64,000 nt of DNA from Diploptera punctata (GCA_030220185.1 JASPKZ010007795.1:1511001-1575000), one strand, 5' to 3'; numbered from the stretch's first letter, positions 42,560 through 54,434 are shown. Notes: generated from the sequence alone by a model not told the origin. Translations and numbers: made by a program.

Positions 42560-44200
42560 CAGAATGAAATGAATTTTGTTTCCAGCCGATGAATGGGCAG
42601 CACCACGCCTAGTGACTTACAGACTATGGGGATGTTTTCAGTGTTTGGTTCCATTAGGAACATAAACATTAATTTTGTGTAACATTTCCATCTGACTCTA
42701 TTCCTCAACATGCTTTACCTGCCTTGGCCTCTTCTATAAATGTTCTTTCCTAACAAGGGAACTATTTACCATTGCTTGCCGAAACCTGCCTTCAAATGTC
42801 TTCCAGAGAAGCGTTGTGATGTTCCAAGGTCGTGTCCAAAAAAGTAACTGCAAGGCACAAAAACTGAAGCCAGAATCCAGCAATTGCAACTCATTGTGCG
42901 ATGCAAATGTACGTCTCTGCTTGAAAGAGCGAAGTGGAGTGAGGTGGCGCGGCCAAACTGGAGGTTATGAAGTTTATCCAATCCACCAAGTCAGGAGTTC
43001 TATTACTTCCCTGTAATTTAAGTGAGAGATTTGGTGTTGGGAGTTTAGTGTCTTGCAGTTAATAGCGGGAGATATTTTCTTTGGATAGGGCCTTGGTACA
43101 TCACAGACTTCTCTGAGAGGAATTTCAAAGTAGATTTCGGCTTCAATGATTGACAGTCCCCTTGTAGGTATGTTTAGGGTTTCCCACCTTCGTTCACCTT
43201 GTATTACCCATCCAAGTGTTTTGTGCAGGCGGAAAATATGTTAACTAACAAACTCTCTTTCTCTTTCTTACTATGTTGCCACTTCCTGTCCTTTGTATTA
43301 TGTTGTTTGATTGGCAGGTAGAGAGCTGACAAATACTATGTATTTTAATGATCTGTCGTTCTGCGCGGTCAGTGGCAGAATGACCAACTTGACAACCCTG
43401 TGACTTTTGGGTTTACGTATAGGAATGAGTTGTCTCTTCCTTGCCCTTCTCATTACATGTTGCCACTTGTGATTTATTGTGGGAATGGTAACAGAGAGAC
43501 GACAAATACTGTGATTTTAAATGATCCGACCGCTTGAGCGTTCCCTGCTTAAATTACTAATTTGACAACCATGTTAAGATCTTTCACACGTGTTTAGAGA
43601 TTCTCCCCCCACATTTGAACTTGAAACATTTCAATACGTGATCGGATGTACAGTTTTCTCCTACATCCCTTCCACAGATTCAGTAGATCGCGACACTAGC
43701 GCTAAACCTCTTCCCCCCCGCTCGGGAACAGTTAACTTGGATGTGTAATATGTTTACTTCTTCCGTCTCCATTTTCTCATTCTAATTTGCTTCTCAATTG
43801 GTTTCTCTACATATATTTCCCATTAATCATACGTACTTATTAAATGGTGCCAATTGTTCTTCTTAAGCAGCGATTTATGCATACATGTAATTTATTTTCA
43901 ATATCCGTAGATAAAAATGAATTGTATATAAGTTTTTTTTTAATATTTTGCACTGAGAGTAATTAATAATCATTAAGACATGTCTTGAAAATGATCTCAA
44001 TTATGGAGATTGAAACGTCGACTTGATAAATTTATGTTTTGACTGAGATAACGTTTATTTCTTTGTAATTATGAATAAAAATGAATTGTATATTACTACT
44101 AATGTTCGGAAAATAGTTTAGAAAGGAAATTTGGTCTAAATTATTAACTATTAACTAAAAATATTTAATCAATAGAGTTGGTGTTTACTTGATGAAAATC
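42560..44200. other. No gene; an old imperfect duplication
   Basis: Around 43270-43360 and 43450-43540 similar stretches (ATGTTGCCACTT, GAGAGACGACAAATACT/GAGAGCTGACAAATACT, then TTTTAAATGATC-like) repeat at about 180 bp. Nothing coding is recognised. An unmatched plus-strand frame at 42816-43016 has no known motif. Confidence 0.4.
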
Positions 44201-44379
44201 CATATATATTAATTAAATAAAAATAAAACGTAGTTTTATTTGATTTTCATATTTATTATATAATTCAGTGACAGCTGTTTCGGTACACTGTACCTTCTTC
44301 AGACATGTTAAATTATGAATTGTGTTCCAACTGATCTAAGCAACAATACAACAATATTTATTTAAATTTTTTAATTTAA

Positions 44380-44572
44380 CAAAGGGGATTCATTCAAATC
44401 AAGTTGAGAATTTAACAGTTTTTTACTACTTTCAAACTTATTAATTTCTACAGCCTCCAAAAGATCTAACTTCTTACCCTTATCACAAATATGTAAAATT
44501 TCAAAATTTGGATCGACACAATGATTAAATTGGAATAGGTGGTTAGCATAGTTTGAATTTTCTAAATTTCTG

Positions 44573-44580
<8 letters not shown>
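44380..44580 (-). pseudogene. Penelope endonuclease C-terminal remnant
   Basis: Minus strand: NYANHLFQFNHCVDPNFEIL, HICDKGKKLDLLEAVEIN, KFESSKKLLNSQLDLNESPL. The A.H.....H........IL...KG.KL..LE..EI pattern is the end of the GIY-YIG domain in Penelope-like elements. Downstream (44270-44310) the CTTCTTCAGACATG/TGTTTCGG area is typical of these termini. Confidence 0.65.
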
Positions 44581-44600
<20 letters not shown>

Positions 44601-44605
<5 letters not shown>

Positions 44606-44638
44606 ATGAAAAGAAAAATGAATGCTTGAGTCGGGATA
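44601..44638 (-). mobile_element. Scrap of a tRNA-bearing repeat unit
   Basis: ATGATATGAAAAGAAAAATG then AATGCTTGAGTCGGGAT resembles the start of array 2 on the minus strand (59238-59276): terminator region plus the 3' end of the tRNA-like gene. (TA)n tracts lie on both sides, as at array 2. Confidence 0.5.
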
Positions 44639-44655
44639 GATATTTATAATATCTA

Positions 44656-44704
<49 letters not shown>

Positions 44705-45039
44705 AATATGAAAATCAAATAAAACTACGTTTTATTTTTATTAAATTAATAAAAATATTTACTTACATTCCATGTATAACCGCGACTGCTGGCACATGTT
44801 TTATCAATATTTAAGAAGATAACCAACTCTAACTTACATTAATAATTAATATATTCTACTGCATAATATTACTGAAATATTGTCTTACATGGTGAAAAGT
44901 ATGACCGTGATATATCGATAAACATATTATATTTATCAATACTAGTAAAATTCATATCAAATTCCGTTGAGGTAAAGCCATACGATGAAAGTTAAAAATT
45001 AAATTGTACCTGTTGTGTCAGTTTCGTGTTAAAAAAGTT

Positions 45040-45252
45040 AGACTTTGCTTCAGCCTGACCTCGAAATTATAAAGGAAACAACCGACACCTCACCTCTTAA
45101 TGAGAACGCACCCCAGTCAAACGCATTATACGAGATCATCGAAAACAAGTCAGTTGCTGCTACAAACAGTTGGAGTATACATTACCGTACACAACAACAA
45201 GTAGCGGAAACTCAACCTGCAGAAGATGGAAGATAACTTCCGAAAGCGCTCC
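45040..45252 (+). pseudogene. Penelope-like C-terminal scrap (weak)
   Basis: A short frame (LEIIKETTDTSPLNENAPQ, TQQQVAETQPAEDGR) followed, after the LINE insertion at 45264, by GTTGAGGACGACGG and a tail shared with 16316. It looks like the 3' end of a Penelope-like element interrupted by LINE-alpha. Confidence 0.4.
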
Positions 45253-45263
45253 AGTTCATTTTA

Positions 45264-45965
45264 CTTACTTACTCACTTACTTACTCACTGGCACTATCGA
45301 ACCCGTAGGTTCATGGCCGCACGGACATAAGCTCTCCATACATCCCTATCCTGAGCTAATGCTTTCCAATCATTCCCTGTATAATGTACTTCCCTCAAAT
45401 CATAGTTAATGTTATCCCCCCCACCTCATTCTTGGTTTACCAACTGGGCGTTTTCCCTCTGGCTTTCCTACAAGAAGCTTCCATGCAAGTCTTTCATTCC
45501 CCATACGTGCAACATGTCCTGTCCATCGCAGTCTACGAGACTTAACCATTCTTATAGCGACTATATCCAAGGGCGATTTATCTAGTTCCCGCGTTAATAT
45601 CTCTAGTGCCCCGCTATTGTATAAAGTCCTAACATTCCATGTTCCTAGGAACATGTCCCTGTGTTTGAGCCTTTGGCATGGGTTCCCTGAAGTAGTCCCC
45701 GCCCGGAGAACCGAATGGGGGACTATTTGACCTCCGGAAAATGTTACCCCAGTTGAACCCATGTCCGCATTTCTTGACGGTTGTATTTTTACGGTGAAAG
45801 ATCGTCACTCTTTCGACCAAGGTACTTATTTCGTCTGGCTTATCACCTTCGACCAGTCCGGCATGGGTAACCCTATCGGCAGCAATGCTACCGCCGGCAT
45901 AGCTCTCAGGATCATTTAAGCACGCAAGCCACTCCACCACGACAAGGTAAAGATACCATGGAGGG
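45264..45965 (-). mobile_element. Internally deleted LINE-alpha, longer version
   Basis: 5' block as in the short derivatives, then the start of the endonuclease domain, then a direct jump to the post-RT C-terminus and the common 3' end with a GTAA/GTGA tail. Flanked by the 11-bp repeat agttcatttta (45253-45263, 45966-45976). About 700 bp against several kb for an intact LINE. Confidence 0.85.
45412..45762 (-). pseudogene. In-frame endonuclease-to-C-terminus fusion ORF
   Basis: 116 codons. FLGTWNVRTLYNSGALEIL and ELDKSPLDIVAI are the beginning of an apurinic-type LINE endonuclease. They are followed in frame by RMVKSRRLRWTGHVARMGNE, RLAWKLLVGKPEGKRPVGKP and RMRW, the end of the polyprotein. 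The whole catalytic endonuclease and RT are absent. A G-run expansion causes the stop after RMRWGG. Confidence 0.75.
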
Positions 45966-45976
45966 AGTTCATTTTA

Positions 45977-46055
45977 TATACAATATTTTAACAAAGTTGA
46001 GGACGACGGCACCTACCAACAGGTAGAATTTAATTTTTAACTTTCATCATATTAT
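45977..46055 (+). mobile_element. Penelope-like 3' end, right of the LINE insertion
   Basis: Contains AAAGTTGAGGACGACGGCAC and a short inverted match (TTTTTAACTTTCATC) to GATGAAAGTTAAAAA at about 44985. Confidence 0.4.
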
Positions 46056-46344
46056 ACCTAGCTTCCATATTTGTTTAGTAATATTAGTGTAATTTTTTTC
46101 AATCATCCCAAACTGCAAACGCGCGTTACGTTACTTTCCAATAATAATCTATCGTCACAAATTGATACAATATTGCCATATATTAATATCAAAGCATGCA
46201 TATGCTCATTTTTACAATATATCACAAAGAAATCACTGGCGCGACAGACCAAGAAGGACCTTGTCCTACCTTCCGGCTGCTTGCCTCACATCTGCATGTG
46301 TTAATCGCATAGGTAGACTATCCCTTCCAGTGTAGGTGTGACAT

Positions 46345-46556
46345 GTGATCATCAAGTCAGGTCCTTCAGTTGTTACAGCTGGTTTTTTCAACGTGGAGCC
46401 TCTACTTATTGTAGCTATTCAAATTCCTCACGATGCTGGTTGGGCACCGGTCCCAAATTTACCGAAATTTCCGAATCAGCGCAAGTCCTGTAGCTCTGCG
46501 CCTAGGCCTGTTGCGTTAACCACTCGGCCACGGCGCGGACCAGAATATATAATATA
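46345..46556 (-). mobile_element. SINE-D copy
   Basis: The complement starts GCGCCGTGGCCGAGTGGTTA (A box), continues ACGCAACAGGCCTAGGCGCA and GGACCGGTGCCCAACCAGC, and matches the copy at 21718. Confidence 0.7.
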
Positions 46557-46689
46557 GGTTTATAAATATTTCTTCGGGGGTTTGTCTTTGGGCATCTTCA
46601 AAGTAAGTTTAACTTTTTGGTTTTTATGATGTAATTACGTAAGTTCACATGCTTACGTTCACATACGTTGTGATATATCTTTTTTTTAT

Positions 46690-47005
46690 CTAATGCCACC
46701 AGATTGTCTTTTATGATATTTCTGGCTTCCTCCCCTGGCATTGGCGGAATTGTAATCCATTTTTTATGTTCGGGCACCTGGAAGGCGCAATTACGTTACC
46801 CCAATGATATGATGGGTGATAAATGATTATGAAGCGCCAGAGTTCTTCATCTAAACTTAACCTAAATTCCAGACCATGTGCAACCACAGGAATAATTCCC
46901 TTTAAGAAAAGAATTCCTATGGTCTGAACGGGAATCGAACTCGGGACCTCATGAACATTAATCAGTAACGCTGACCACTAGCCCATGAGGCTGGTCCCCA
47001 TAAAA
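46690..47005 (-). mobile_element. SINE-E copy with tRNA-like head
   Basis: Complement: GGCTAGTGGTCAGCGTTACT (A box), GAGTTCGATTCCCG (B box), then a body matching 27110-27265. The head lies at 46917-47003. Confidence 0.65.
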
Positions 47006-47386
47006 AATATGGGCGAACAATTTGTTATCTAAGAAAGCACAAAAGTAATAAACAATTTAAGTTCTTCAATAGAGTTTTTGTTAACCGAGTTGTATGTCAA
47101 GGACTATCATTATTTGAATATCGATAGTGACATCACAATCACATGGTCACTATATTCTTCAGGCACGTAGAAAAGAGTGTTTTGTAAATTACTATTTTTC
47201 TTGTTCTTTTGGGTATCATCATCATTATTTTTTCAATGTTTTAATGTTTGATATTCCTGAACTTATTTTCAACATTGAAACTCGGTCTAGAAATGTTCAA
47301 TATATAACAATTAAATGATACAATTACAGCCTGCATTGTACAATTATAACAATTGAACTTATTTCCATGACATTATGTATTATGTT
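47005..47386. other. No recognisable feature
   Basis: AT-rich flank of the Harbinger-like element. Confidence 0.5.
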
Positions 47387-47750
47387 TTAGGGCCGGTTGT
47401 ACGAACTTCAGGTAACTCCCAAGTTAGTCATCTGACGCTTAAGGCTAGCAGGAGTACAAAGTCAATATGCGTTGTACCACCTGCTTTTAACCGCCAGTTG
47501 CGTATACCGGTTTTAACTTAACTTTTCAGTTATGTTGGTAATGAATTCCAATTTCCCTCCGTATTATGTTGGCTGAATTGGGTATCCGCGCATCATCCTT
47601 CTTATGTTTTCTTATTTCCCATAGCAAAAATTCGTCTGCTTTCATTATTTATCCATACTGCATCAATGTTTTCAATTCTGATATAATTAATTTTATACTA
47701 TATTATAGTTTATTTTCAATATTATAAATTAGTGTAGATGTACGTAGTTT

Positions 47751-48090
47751 TAAATAAATTGGGTTAGTTTCCATTTTCGTGTTATTCATTTTAATATTAT
47801 TTTTATTTCTTTGAAGTTTGTTTAATATTATAACAATTCAATGTAATTAGGCCTACACGTAGTAATAGTTTTGTGAAATATATGTACGGTATAATTCACG
47901 CACACACCAAAATTTAAAGTCTTAAATAAATTGGGTTGGTTTCCATTTTCGTGCTATTCATTTTAATATTATTTTTATTTCTTTGAAGTTTGTTTAATAT
48001 TATAACAATTCAATGTAATTAGGCCTACACGTAGTAATAGTTTTGTGAAATATATGTACGGTATAATACACGCACACACCAAAATTAAAA
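47751..48090 (+). repeat. 172-bp tandem duplication
   Basis: TAAATAAATTGGGTTRGTTT through GTGAAATATATGTACGGTAT and CACGCACACACCAAAAT occurs twice, at 47751 and 47923, almost unchanged. Confidence 0.9.
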
Positions 48091-49404
48091 AAGTAATGCG
48101 ATGTTTAATTATATGAAATTCAAACTTTCTCATATTTGTTATAAATAGAGAGAGGAATTTTATAAAATTTCATGTTTTAAACTATTTGTCAGAGAGCGCT
48201 GAGGTTAAGTATCTTTACATTTTATGATATGCAGAATCAAATAAGACCAACAAAAAACTTCATATTTCATAATATTTTAACAAAATGTTCATATTTTAGT
48301 GAAAATTTCATACTCCTCCATATTTTTCAACTTTCAAATTCCGATATTTTTTTTTCAATAAAAGTTCTAGGAATTCATTAAAATATTTTTGAAATGAATG
48401 TATTTGTGTAATTTTTGACAATGTAATGTGGTAGACAAGTGAAAATTTTTCAGTATCTTTATAAAAGCAAATAATTGGATGATGAGTCACAGAGTGTCAA
48501 GTTCGATGGAGTTTTTTGTCCCCCAGAACAAGATCATGACCCTAGATGAATAAGTAGAATAACAATATTGGAATTTTCTGTAGTCAGGTAGCTGTCAGTT
48601 CGTTCTTGCTACCTGAGGACAGTCAGACTCTGTGAACAGATTACAGAATTGAAATGTAAGAAACTTGAAGCAGTGCTTTGTGAAATTAGTAACGTTGATG
48701 TAGGTTAGGCCAGCATTTTTCTCACTTACATCAAAGTATCAAATATAGCATGATACGAGTATCCTCCCATAACATCATGTGATGTTGAGCATAATTTTTC
48801 ATTCTGCAAAACAATTCTGACAGATAGGCTGTATAGTTTACTATCACAAAATATTTAAAAAAAATCCTATCTATGTGTTATGAACAAAATTAATAATTGA
48901 CAATTTGATTGTTCATAGCACAAGTAGACCAAGACTAGACACTATGCAAGACCTATTTCATATATACAAAAAAACTAACGTTAAAATAATTCTAACTACA
49001 TTTCACCATGTTTTATAGTTCAACATTAATGTAACTGTTAATTGCAAAGAGAGTTCTGAAACAATCCCTAGATTCAATTATGGACTAATAACTTTTAACA
49101 TCTTGTCTCTCCAAATATGACATACTGGAATGGTTTACTTGTATTCTAAATCGTCCAATTTAATGTTATTGTTACATTTGGCATCTACATGAATTTAATA
49201 TCTTCATGCAATGTAAAGATAGCAATAACCCAAACTATAACCGGTACCTACTCTAAACTTTGTCAGTGCTATATTTCATGGAAACTTGTTAGTTTGGGTT
49301 GCAATGTTTTGTTTCTTGCATATGTTTAAATTTCATAATTAAAAATCATTCAATACATTAATTAATTGTATTATATATAAATTCTCAGATTTTATTTATG
49401 AAAT
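48091..49404. other. No recognisable feature
   Basis: AT-rich interior of the Harbinger-like region. No coding motif seen. Confidence 0.45.
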
Positions 49405-49690
49405 AATTCCACTACAGTCTTGGGAGGCCTTTGGGGTAGTGGCATGTTGAATTTTCCATCTTTCTAGACAAAAGGCACTAGATGTCTGCCGGGTTGTCAG
49501 ATCTGCCTGATGGCTACATTTGTGCCCAGAACATGCATATAGTACTCACTTCCATTAGGATCTGAGTTGATCCCAGGTCTACAATGCCATCAGAAGGTCT
49601 GGTCCAGCTAAAAATCTTGACCATATCAAGACTCGAACTCACGACTTCCCTGTTTGTACCACGTTTCCTTATACAACTACGCTATGGTAT
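49405..49690 (-). mobile_element. SINE-B copy, diverged
   Basis: The complement retains TAGCGTAGTTGTATAAGG (A box), GAGTTCGAGTCTTG (B box) and the TTGACAACCCGG-like middle. More diverged than the other copies, so older. Confidence 0.75.
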
Positions 49691-50900
49691 GATCCATTAA
49701 AATTGTTTCAGATCATGAATATGATATTTTATATTGGGTCAAAAATAATGAAAAATTATAATCAAAATACAGTGAACATTTTGATTTCTTGTGCTATAAA
49801 TAAGTTCTGTTTGTGCTGTATGTACACTTATAAGTCGTAGTGCGTCTATGCATATAAATATATGTAAAAAGTTTAGAAAATAGTAGCTTCATTATATTTT
49901 TGTGTCATAATTTTCATATTTTGTCTTTATGATTTCATATTTTCTTATAATTTTCTTCATATAATTCCTCGCTCTAGCTATAAATAGCTATTATAAGTAC
50001 CAAGATTTGTTTTTTGATTAACTGAATTTTAATTTAAGATAGTCATCAGATGACTGAAGGCAAGTAAATTGTCTTATGTTATATATAAACCTATTTGGTT
50101 ATTTTATATTTTTTTTCTATGTAATCTATGCCTATTTTGTTGGAAATTGACCAATTATAAGAATCTCAATTTTTTTACACTAGAAATAAACTGCATAAAA
50201 ATAGCCCAGTGTGAATTTCTGTTAATTTTAAGTTAGTATGATTTTTTTGTATTATTGCATTTTTTTCCAAAATGAAGTTGCTTTATTAAATTTTTGTCCA
50301 TTCTGTGTTGAGATCTCTTTACTGTATTATAATATAGTGAAATTTCTGCATACAACTACTCTTTGAAACCAATCACAATTACTTGGAAAGGATTATTCCT
50401 ATGACTATATATTCTGATCCTCTGTAAGATGACTCTCTCTCTCTCTCTCTTCCCAACCAACGCCGATGCTTTTGATAAGTTTATAAATGTCTTACTGCCT
50501 GTATTTGCTCATATTATGTAATAAACCTAATGAAGGCTATATTCTTGTCACTGTGTGCCAGAGGGGTAGAATAGTAGTTATTTAAATCCTGTATCCCATT
50601 GAAATCTAATAATACAACAATTGAGAATAAAAATATTAACATTTTTTTTCCTATTTAGGCAACTATGCAAGACATTTGGTTTGTAAATTCAGAATCTTTC
50701 TATGATAGCTATTGATATATGAGTTTAGTCTTCAATTTGTACATATTTAAGTGATAGTTAAATTAGTAACAGCAACCTCTGCTCAAATAAATTATCTTAC
50801 CTGAACTCAGTAGTATTAATGTGCTTGCAATAAATTATATTCAGATGTTGATATTTTCTTCACATCAATTTCTTTAGCATAGTTAATTTTTTTCCATAAA
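49691..50900. other. No recognisable feature
   Basis: AT-rich with a short (CT)n run near 50432-50450. Confidence 0.45.
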
Positions 50901-50904
50901 ATGG

Positions 50905-51050
50905 GGAGCTGGGCCATTGTTATAATCCTCAACCTGGAGGACCAGATGATTTTTGTTCAAGGTTTCCTTCCTCTAGGCTTTGACGAACCAACATATCCTT
51001 ACAAGGCAGCAGTTGCCGTATCCTAGCAAGGAGCTGTCACAAAGTACTAT
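50905..51050 (+). repeat. Dispersed repeat F, second copy
   Basis: CAACCTGGAGGACCAGATGA, TTTCCTTCCTCTAGGCTTTG and ACAAGGCAGCAGTTGC match the minus copy at 24355-24500. Confidence 0.6.
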
Positions 51051-51224
51051 CATCCAGGCCAGAATGAACCCTGGTTTTTTAAAGAGGTGTTATTCCTCCA
51101 TCACCTCCCCATTTCTCCTGGCTTGTGACAGGCAGAGTCTAGGTTGGCTGGAAATCCCTATACTATATTGGGCATTAAGCAGAGAGCAAGCACATAAACT
51201 ATAGGCGACAGATGCAATTTTGGA

Positions 51225-51560
51225 GGAGGATTTCTAGAAATTCAAAAAGAGACAAAATTAGAAATGCTAAAATCACAGAAGTAATGGATGTTCAAAAAGA
51301 CATTCCACAAGTTATTGAAGAAGACTGAAATGGTTTGGTCACAAAGAGAATGTCAGATGACAGGATCCTAAGATGATATTAAATCTTGAAGCGGAGGGCA
51401 ACAGAAGAAAAGGGAGATCAAAAGAAAGTGAATTCAAGGAGTGCATAATAGGAGTATAGTGTCGAGAGGATAACAGAGTGTGATGCAGAGAATAGGGATT
51501 TATGGAGGAGTAAAATTTACAATGGGGTGTAGAAAAACTACTGTATTATAAAGAAATTCC
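51225..51560 (+). pseudogene. LINE C-terminal remnant
   Basis: Plus strand, across stops: RDKIRNAKITEVMDVQKDIP, QVIEED, a decayed LVxxKRMSDDRILR segment and a basic GRRSK-like stretch. It has the shape of a LINE post-RT region. Confidence 0.5.
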
Positions 51561-52319
51561 TAATAAAGAAGGAAGAATGTTAACATTTTCCAATTATGGT
51601 GTAAAGGTCCAGATTGTATTCAGGATGAGGAGATATCCCCTATTAGAAGACTGCTTTTAAAGTAAATTTTTGATGGTCGACTTAAAGACCACCACTATAC
51701 GTTTTTTCATTTGTATTTTATGATTGATTTCTTTCACAATTTGAACTAACATAATGCAGATAAAACAAATTTGAACGTTTATATGTTTTTAACATAATTA
51801 TATCATCTCAAATTTTCTATCATATTTTTGACAAATTTGTTATTGATAGAAACTGTAGTCCTTTGTGAAACAACCAATCATAAGACAGTAGATTTCAGAT
51901 TTTCTTTAGGGACAACCTTCTGAGGAGTAATTCATTGGTACTAGTTATGTACATTTAATAAAAATATATTACTCATACATTACTTTATTATAAAAAATTA
52001 TACAATGGATATTCAACATGCTTATATTATACACAATAAAAGTAAACATCACCTACGTAAAATAAAAATAGACCACATTAAACTATTTTTCTACATAATA
52101 TAATGAAACCCAAAGCATGAAAGGTGCACCAGGTGGCTTTGGAACACACACATATATTATACAGATCTTCTCTTCTCTATTGTAATTTAACCTCATATCT
52201 TATAGGTTGGGAGAGAGAGAGACTTTGGATCACACATGGTTACTGAGGACCTCCAATCCAGGACCTGCCCCAAGACAACCAAATATTTAAGACAAGATGC
52301 ACAATTCACTCACATTCAT
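51561..52319. other. No recognisable feature
   Basis: AT-rich; nothing matched. Confidence 0.45.
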
Positions 52320-52500
52320 ACTAAACCTGGCAAATATGATGATCACAGATTGTTTAGGCCTTAAAGTTTCCTAACATTTGGCGTACGGGTTCAGAGAAAC
52401 CATCAATAAAACCATCATCCAGGAAATCTGTCATGACTGGGGATCAAACTCAGGCCCTCTGCAAACAAAACAGTGATGCTAGCCCGAGACCATAGCCGTG
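52320..52500 (-). mobile_element. SINE-A relative, old copy
   Basis: The complement has TATGGTCTCGGGCTAGCAT, GAGTTTGATCCCCAGTCATG and AACTTTAAGGCCTAAACAAT, a diverged version of the SINE-A head and middle. It lies just upstream of, and in the opposite direction to, a young copy. Confidence 0.65.
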
Positions 52501-52581
52501 GTGTATATTACAAATAAAACTTTAAATAAACACTTTCTTTGCAGATGTATAAATACATTTCAGATAATTTATATTCATTAT

Positions 52582-52890
52582 GTCCACCGCTGTGGTCTCG
52601 AGGTAGCGTGCTGCCTTGTCACGCAGCGGGCCCGGGTTCGATCCCCAGTCGGGGTAGTTTTTCTGGGTGAGGTTTTTATTGGGGTTTTTCCTCACCTGTG
52701 TCCCCGAAATCATATGGCCATCATCATCATCCTTATCATTACCATCATCATCACCATCATCCTTCACCGGTGTGGAAAGCAACGGGAAGCTACCACACCT
52801 ACACAATTCCCTAGTAAAGCTGCAAGCATAGCATGAAAATGCTATGATTGCAGTGAAGGACCTGCCTTCGGGCAGAATTACTATAGATGG
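52582..52890 (+). mobile_element. SINE-A copy 5
   Basis: Complete copy flanked by the 11-bp target duplication atattcattat (52571-52581, 52891-52901). Lacks part of the CATCTGTAAGACAAATGTC-type middle present in other copies. Confidence 0.92.
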
Positions 52891-53284
52891 ATATTCATTA
52901 TAGGTGAATGAATGAATCTTTGGATTTCTGACTACAACAAGTAAGTCATGGCATAATAGTGGCTAGAAGGGAGGGTGCAGCACAGGCATGTGAGAATTTA
53001 TAATGCATTTACAATATTTCTATCTGTACAGTAAAACTACACATAATTTGACCAATATCAAGAGACAAACATTTAATATATCGAATTGCAACGTGCCTAT
53101 TAGGATTGCATTTGTGAATATTATTAATGGCAGTTACCTGGAACATATTTACTTATTTTCTCACAAGGAAATTTAATTTGCAGTCATCTTATTTTTTTTT
53201 GTGGCAGAAAGCTTAAAAAAAACTTGAAGAGAAAAACATAAACTACTGAATTCTGCTTATATGATTCTAACAAAACGATTATAA

Positions 53285-53540
53285 AATAGTATATATTTCA
53301 ATATCCGGCTTGTGATCTGGGGATTAAGTTGCTCGTCCCAAGAGTCAAGGGTTAAAATCTGGCTGGGTCGATATATTATTAGGATGGATGAATCCTAGAA
53401 ACAAAAAGTTTTCTGGGAGAAACTTAAAGTCATGGATTCCGAGTCTGAAGATTTCAGGCTCGTAACATAATCTCAGCCTACATTGGAGCAAAATTGAATG
53501 GCCTTTCCCATCCGAGTAAAGGCTTTGTAAAGACTTAATG
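53285..53540 (+). mobile_element. SINE-C copy, old
   Basis: Shares GTCATGGATTCCGAGTCTGA and AGATTTCAGGCTCGTAA with the copy at 1260, and a diverged head. No clear target duplication. Confidence 0.6.
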
Positions 53541-53562
53541 AAAATTAGCAGCAGAAAACATA

Positions 53563-53755
53563 TTACAGTAATTAAGACATTTTGTCTGTACATTCTTACC
53601 TCTTTGGGTTGTATTTGTCGAACATATGTTTCAAGGCTTCTGATTACAGTCTGTAATTGCTGACGATGGGGCTCAGAAGCCTTGAAACATATATTTTACA
53701 AAAACAACCATAAGAGGTAAGAATGTACAGACAAAATGTCTTAATTATTAAACAA
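53563..53755. repeat. Palindrome with about 80-bp arms
   Basis: TTAAGACATTTTGTCTGTAC and TTTCAAGGCTTCTGA on the left are mirrored by the complement on the right. The loop is about 30 bp. The CTTCTGA...TTTCAAGGC part resembles sequences at Penelope-like termini, and a Penelope relic follows at 54060. Confidence 0.8.
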
Positions 53756-54059
53756 ACTTCTTAATGATACTTCCTATTGCATTTTAAAATACTATTACAG
53801 CTTCAAAAAAAATCTGTCTACATTGGTGAAAACTTAATTTGCTGATATACAAGATAATATATTAAATCAGTGGTTATGTACAGTTTATAAAATAATAATA
53901 GAAACCTTTATATTGGTTGGGGAATCAAAATTGGACATATATATCAGGGGATCCTGGCTCTTATGGACCATAGTACTGGTAATGATGATGCTTATGATTG
54001 ACTCTCTACTCCATTTATACTAAAGAACATTTACTCCTTTTCAAACTGAGTCTTCAATG

Positions 54060-54430
54060 CACAATTGTTAAATATTGTCTACTCATGTGTTAGATCTTCA
54101 ATCTTTTTTTAAAAACCAACAAAAATGAAAAGATTGAAGACTGCAAAAAATCGGGAATTTATCAAATTAATTGTAAAGATTGTGAAAAGATGTACATAGG
54201 AAAAACAAAAAGGAATCTAAATACAAGATTAAAGGAACACCTCAGAAATGTTAAAAATGGAGAAACAGAAAAATCTGCAATAGCTGTAGATGCCTGGTCA
54301 GAAAAACACAGAATAGAAACAAAACAAAATTACTTAAACAATTGGAAACACGAAGGAACTCACAATTTGGGAAAAAATTTATATATGCAAGAATAAAAAC
54401 ACAACTATGAATTTTGAAATACCCGGTGAT
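54060..54430 (+). pseudogene. Penelope GIY-YIG endonuclease remnant
   Basis: Plus strand: SGIYQINCKDCEKMYIGKTK, RNLNTRLKEHLRNVKNGETE, KSAIAVDAWSEKHRIE, then a tail. GIY...CxDCxxxYIGKTxRxLxxRLKEH gives both the GIY and YIG motifs, the Cys pair and the conserved Arg. It is the best-preserved nuclease of this type here. No RT upstream. Confidence 0.8.
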
Positions 54431-54434
54431 AAGG

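Larger units (their letters stand above)
44207..44750. repeat. Inverted repeat around a Penelope relic and (TA)n tracts
   Basis: AATAAAAATAAAACGTAGTT at 44216 is repeated as its complement near 44720-44740. In between lie a Penelope endonuclease tail, two TA microsatellites (44575-44602, 44657-44701) and a scrap of tRNA-array sequence. Confidence 0.65.

Noticed and set aside
42816..43016. Possible Cys-rich small protein
   Set aside because: Cysteine spacing matches no zinc-binding pattern I know and there is no supporting context.
46917..47003. A genuine host tRNA gene on the minus strand
   Set aside because: B box is good, but the stems do not pair well and a SINE body follows directly, so it is a SINE head.
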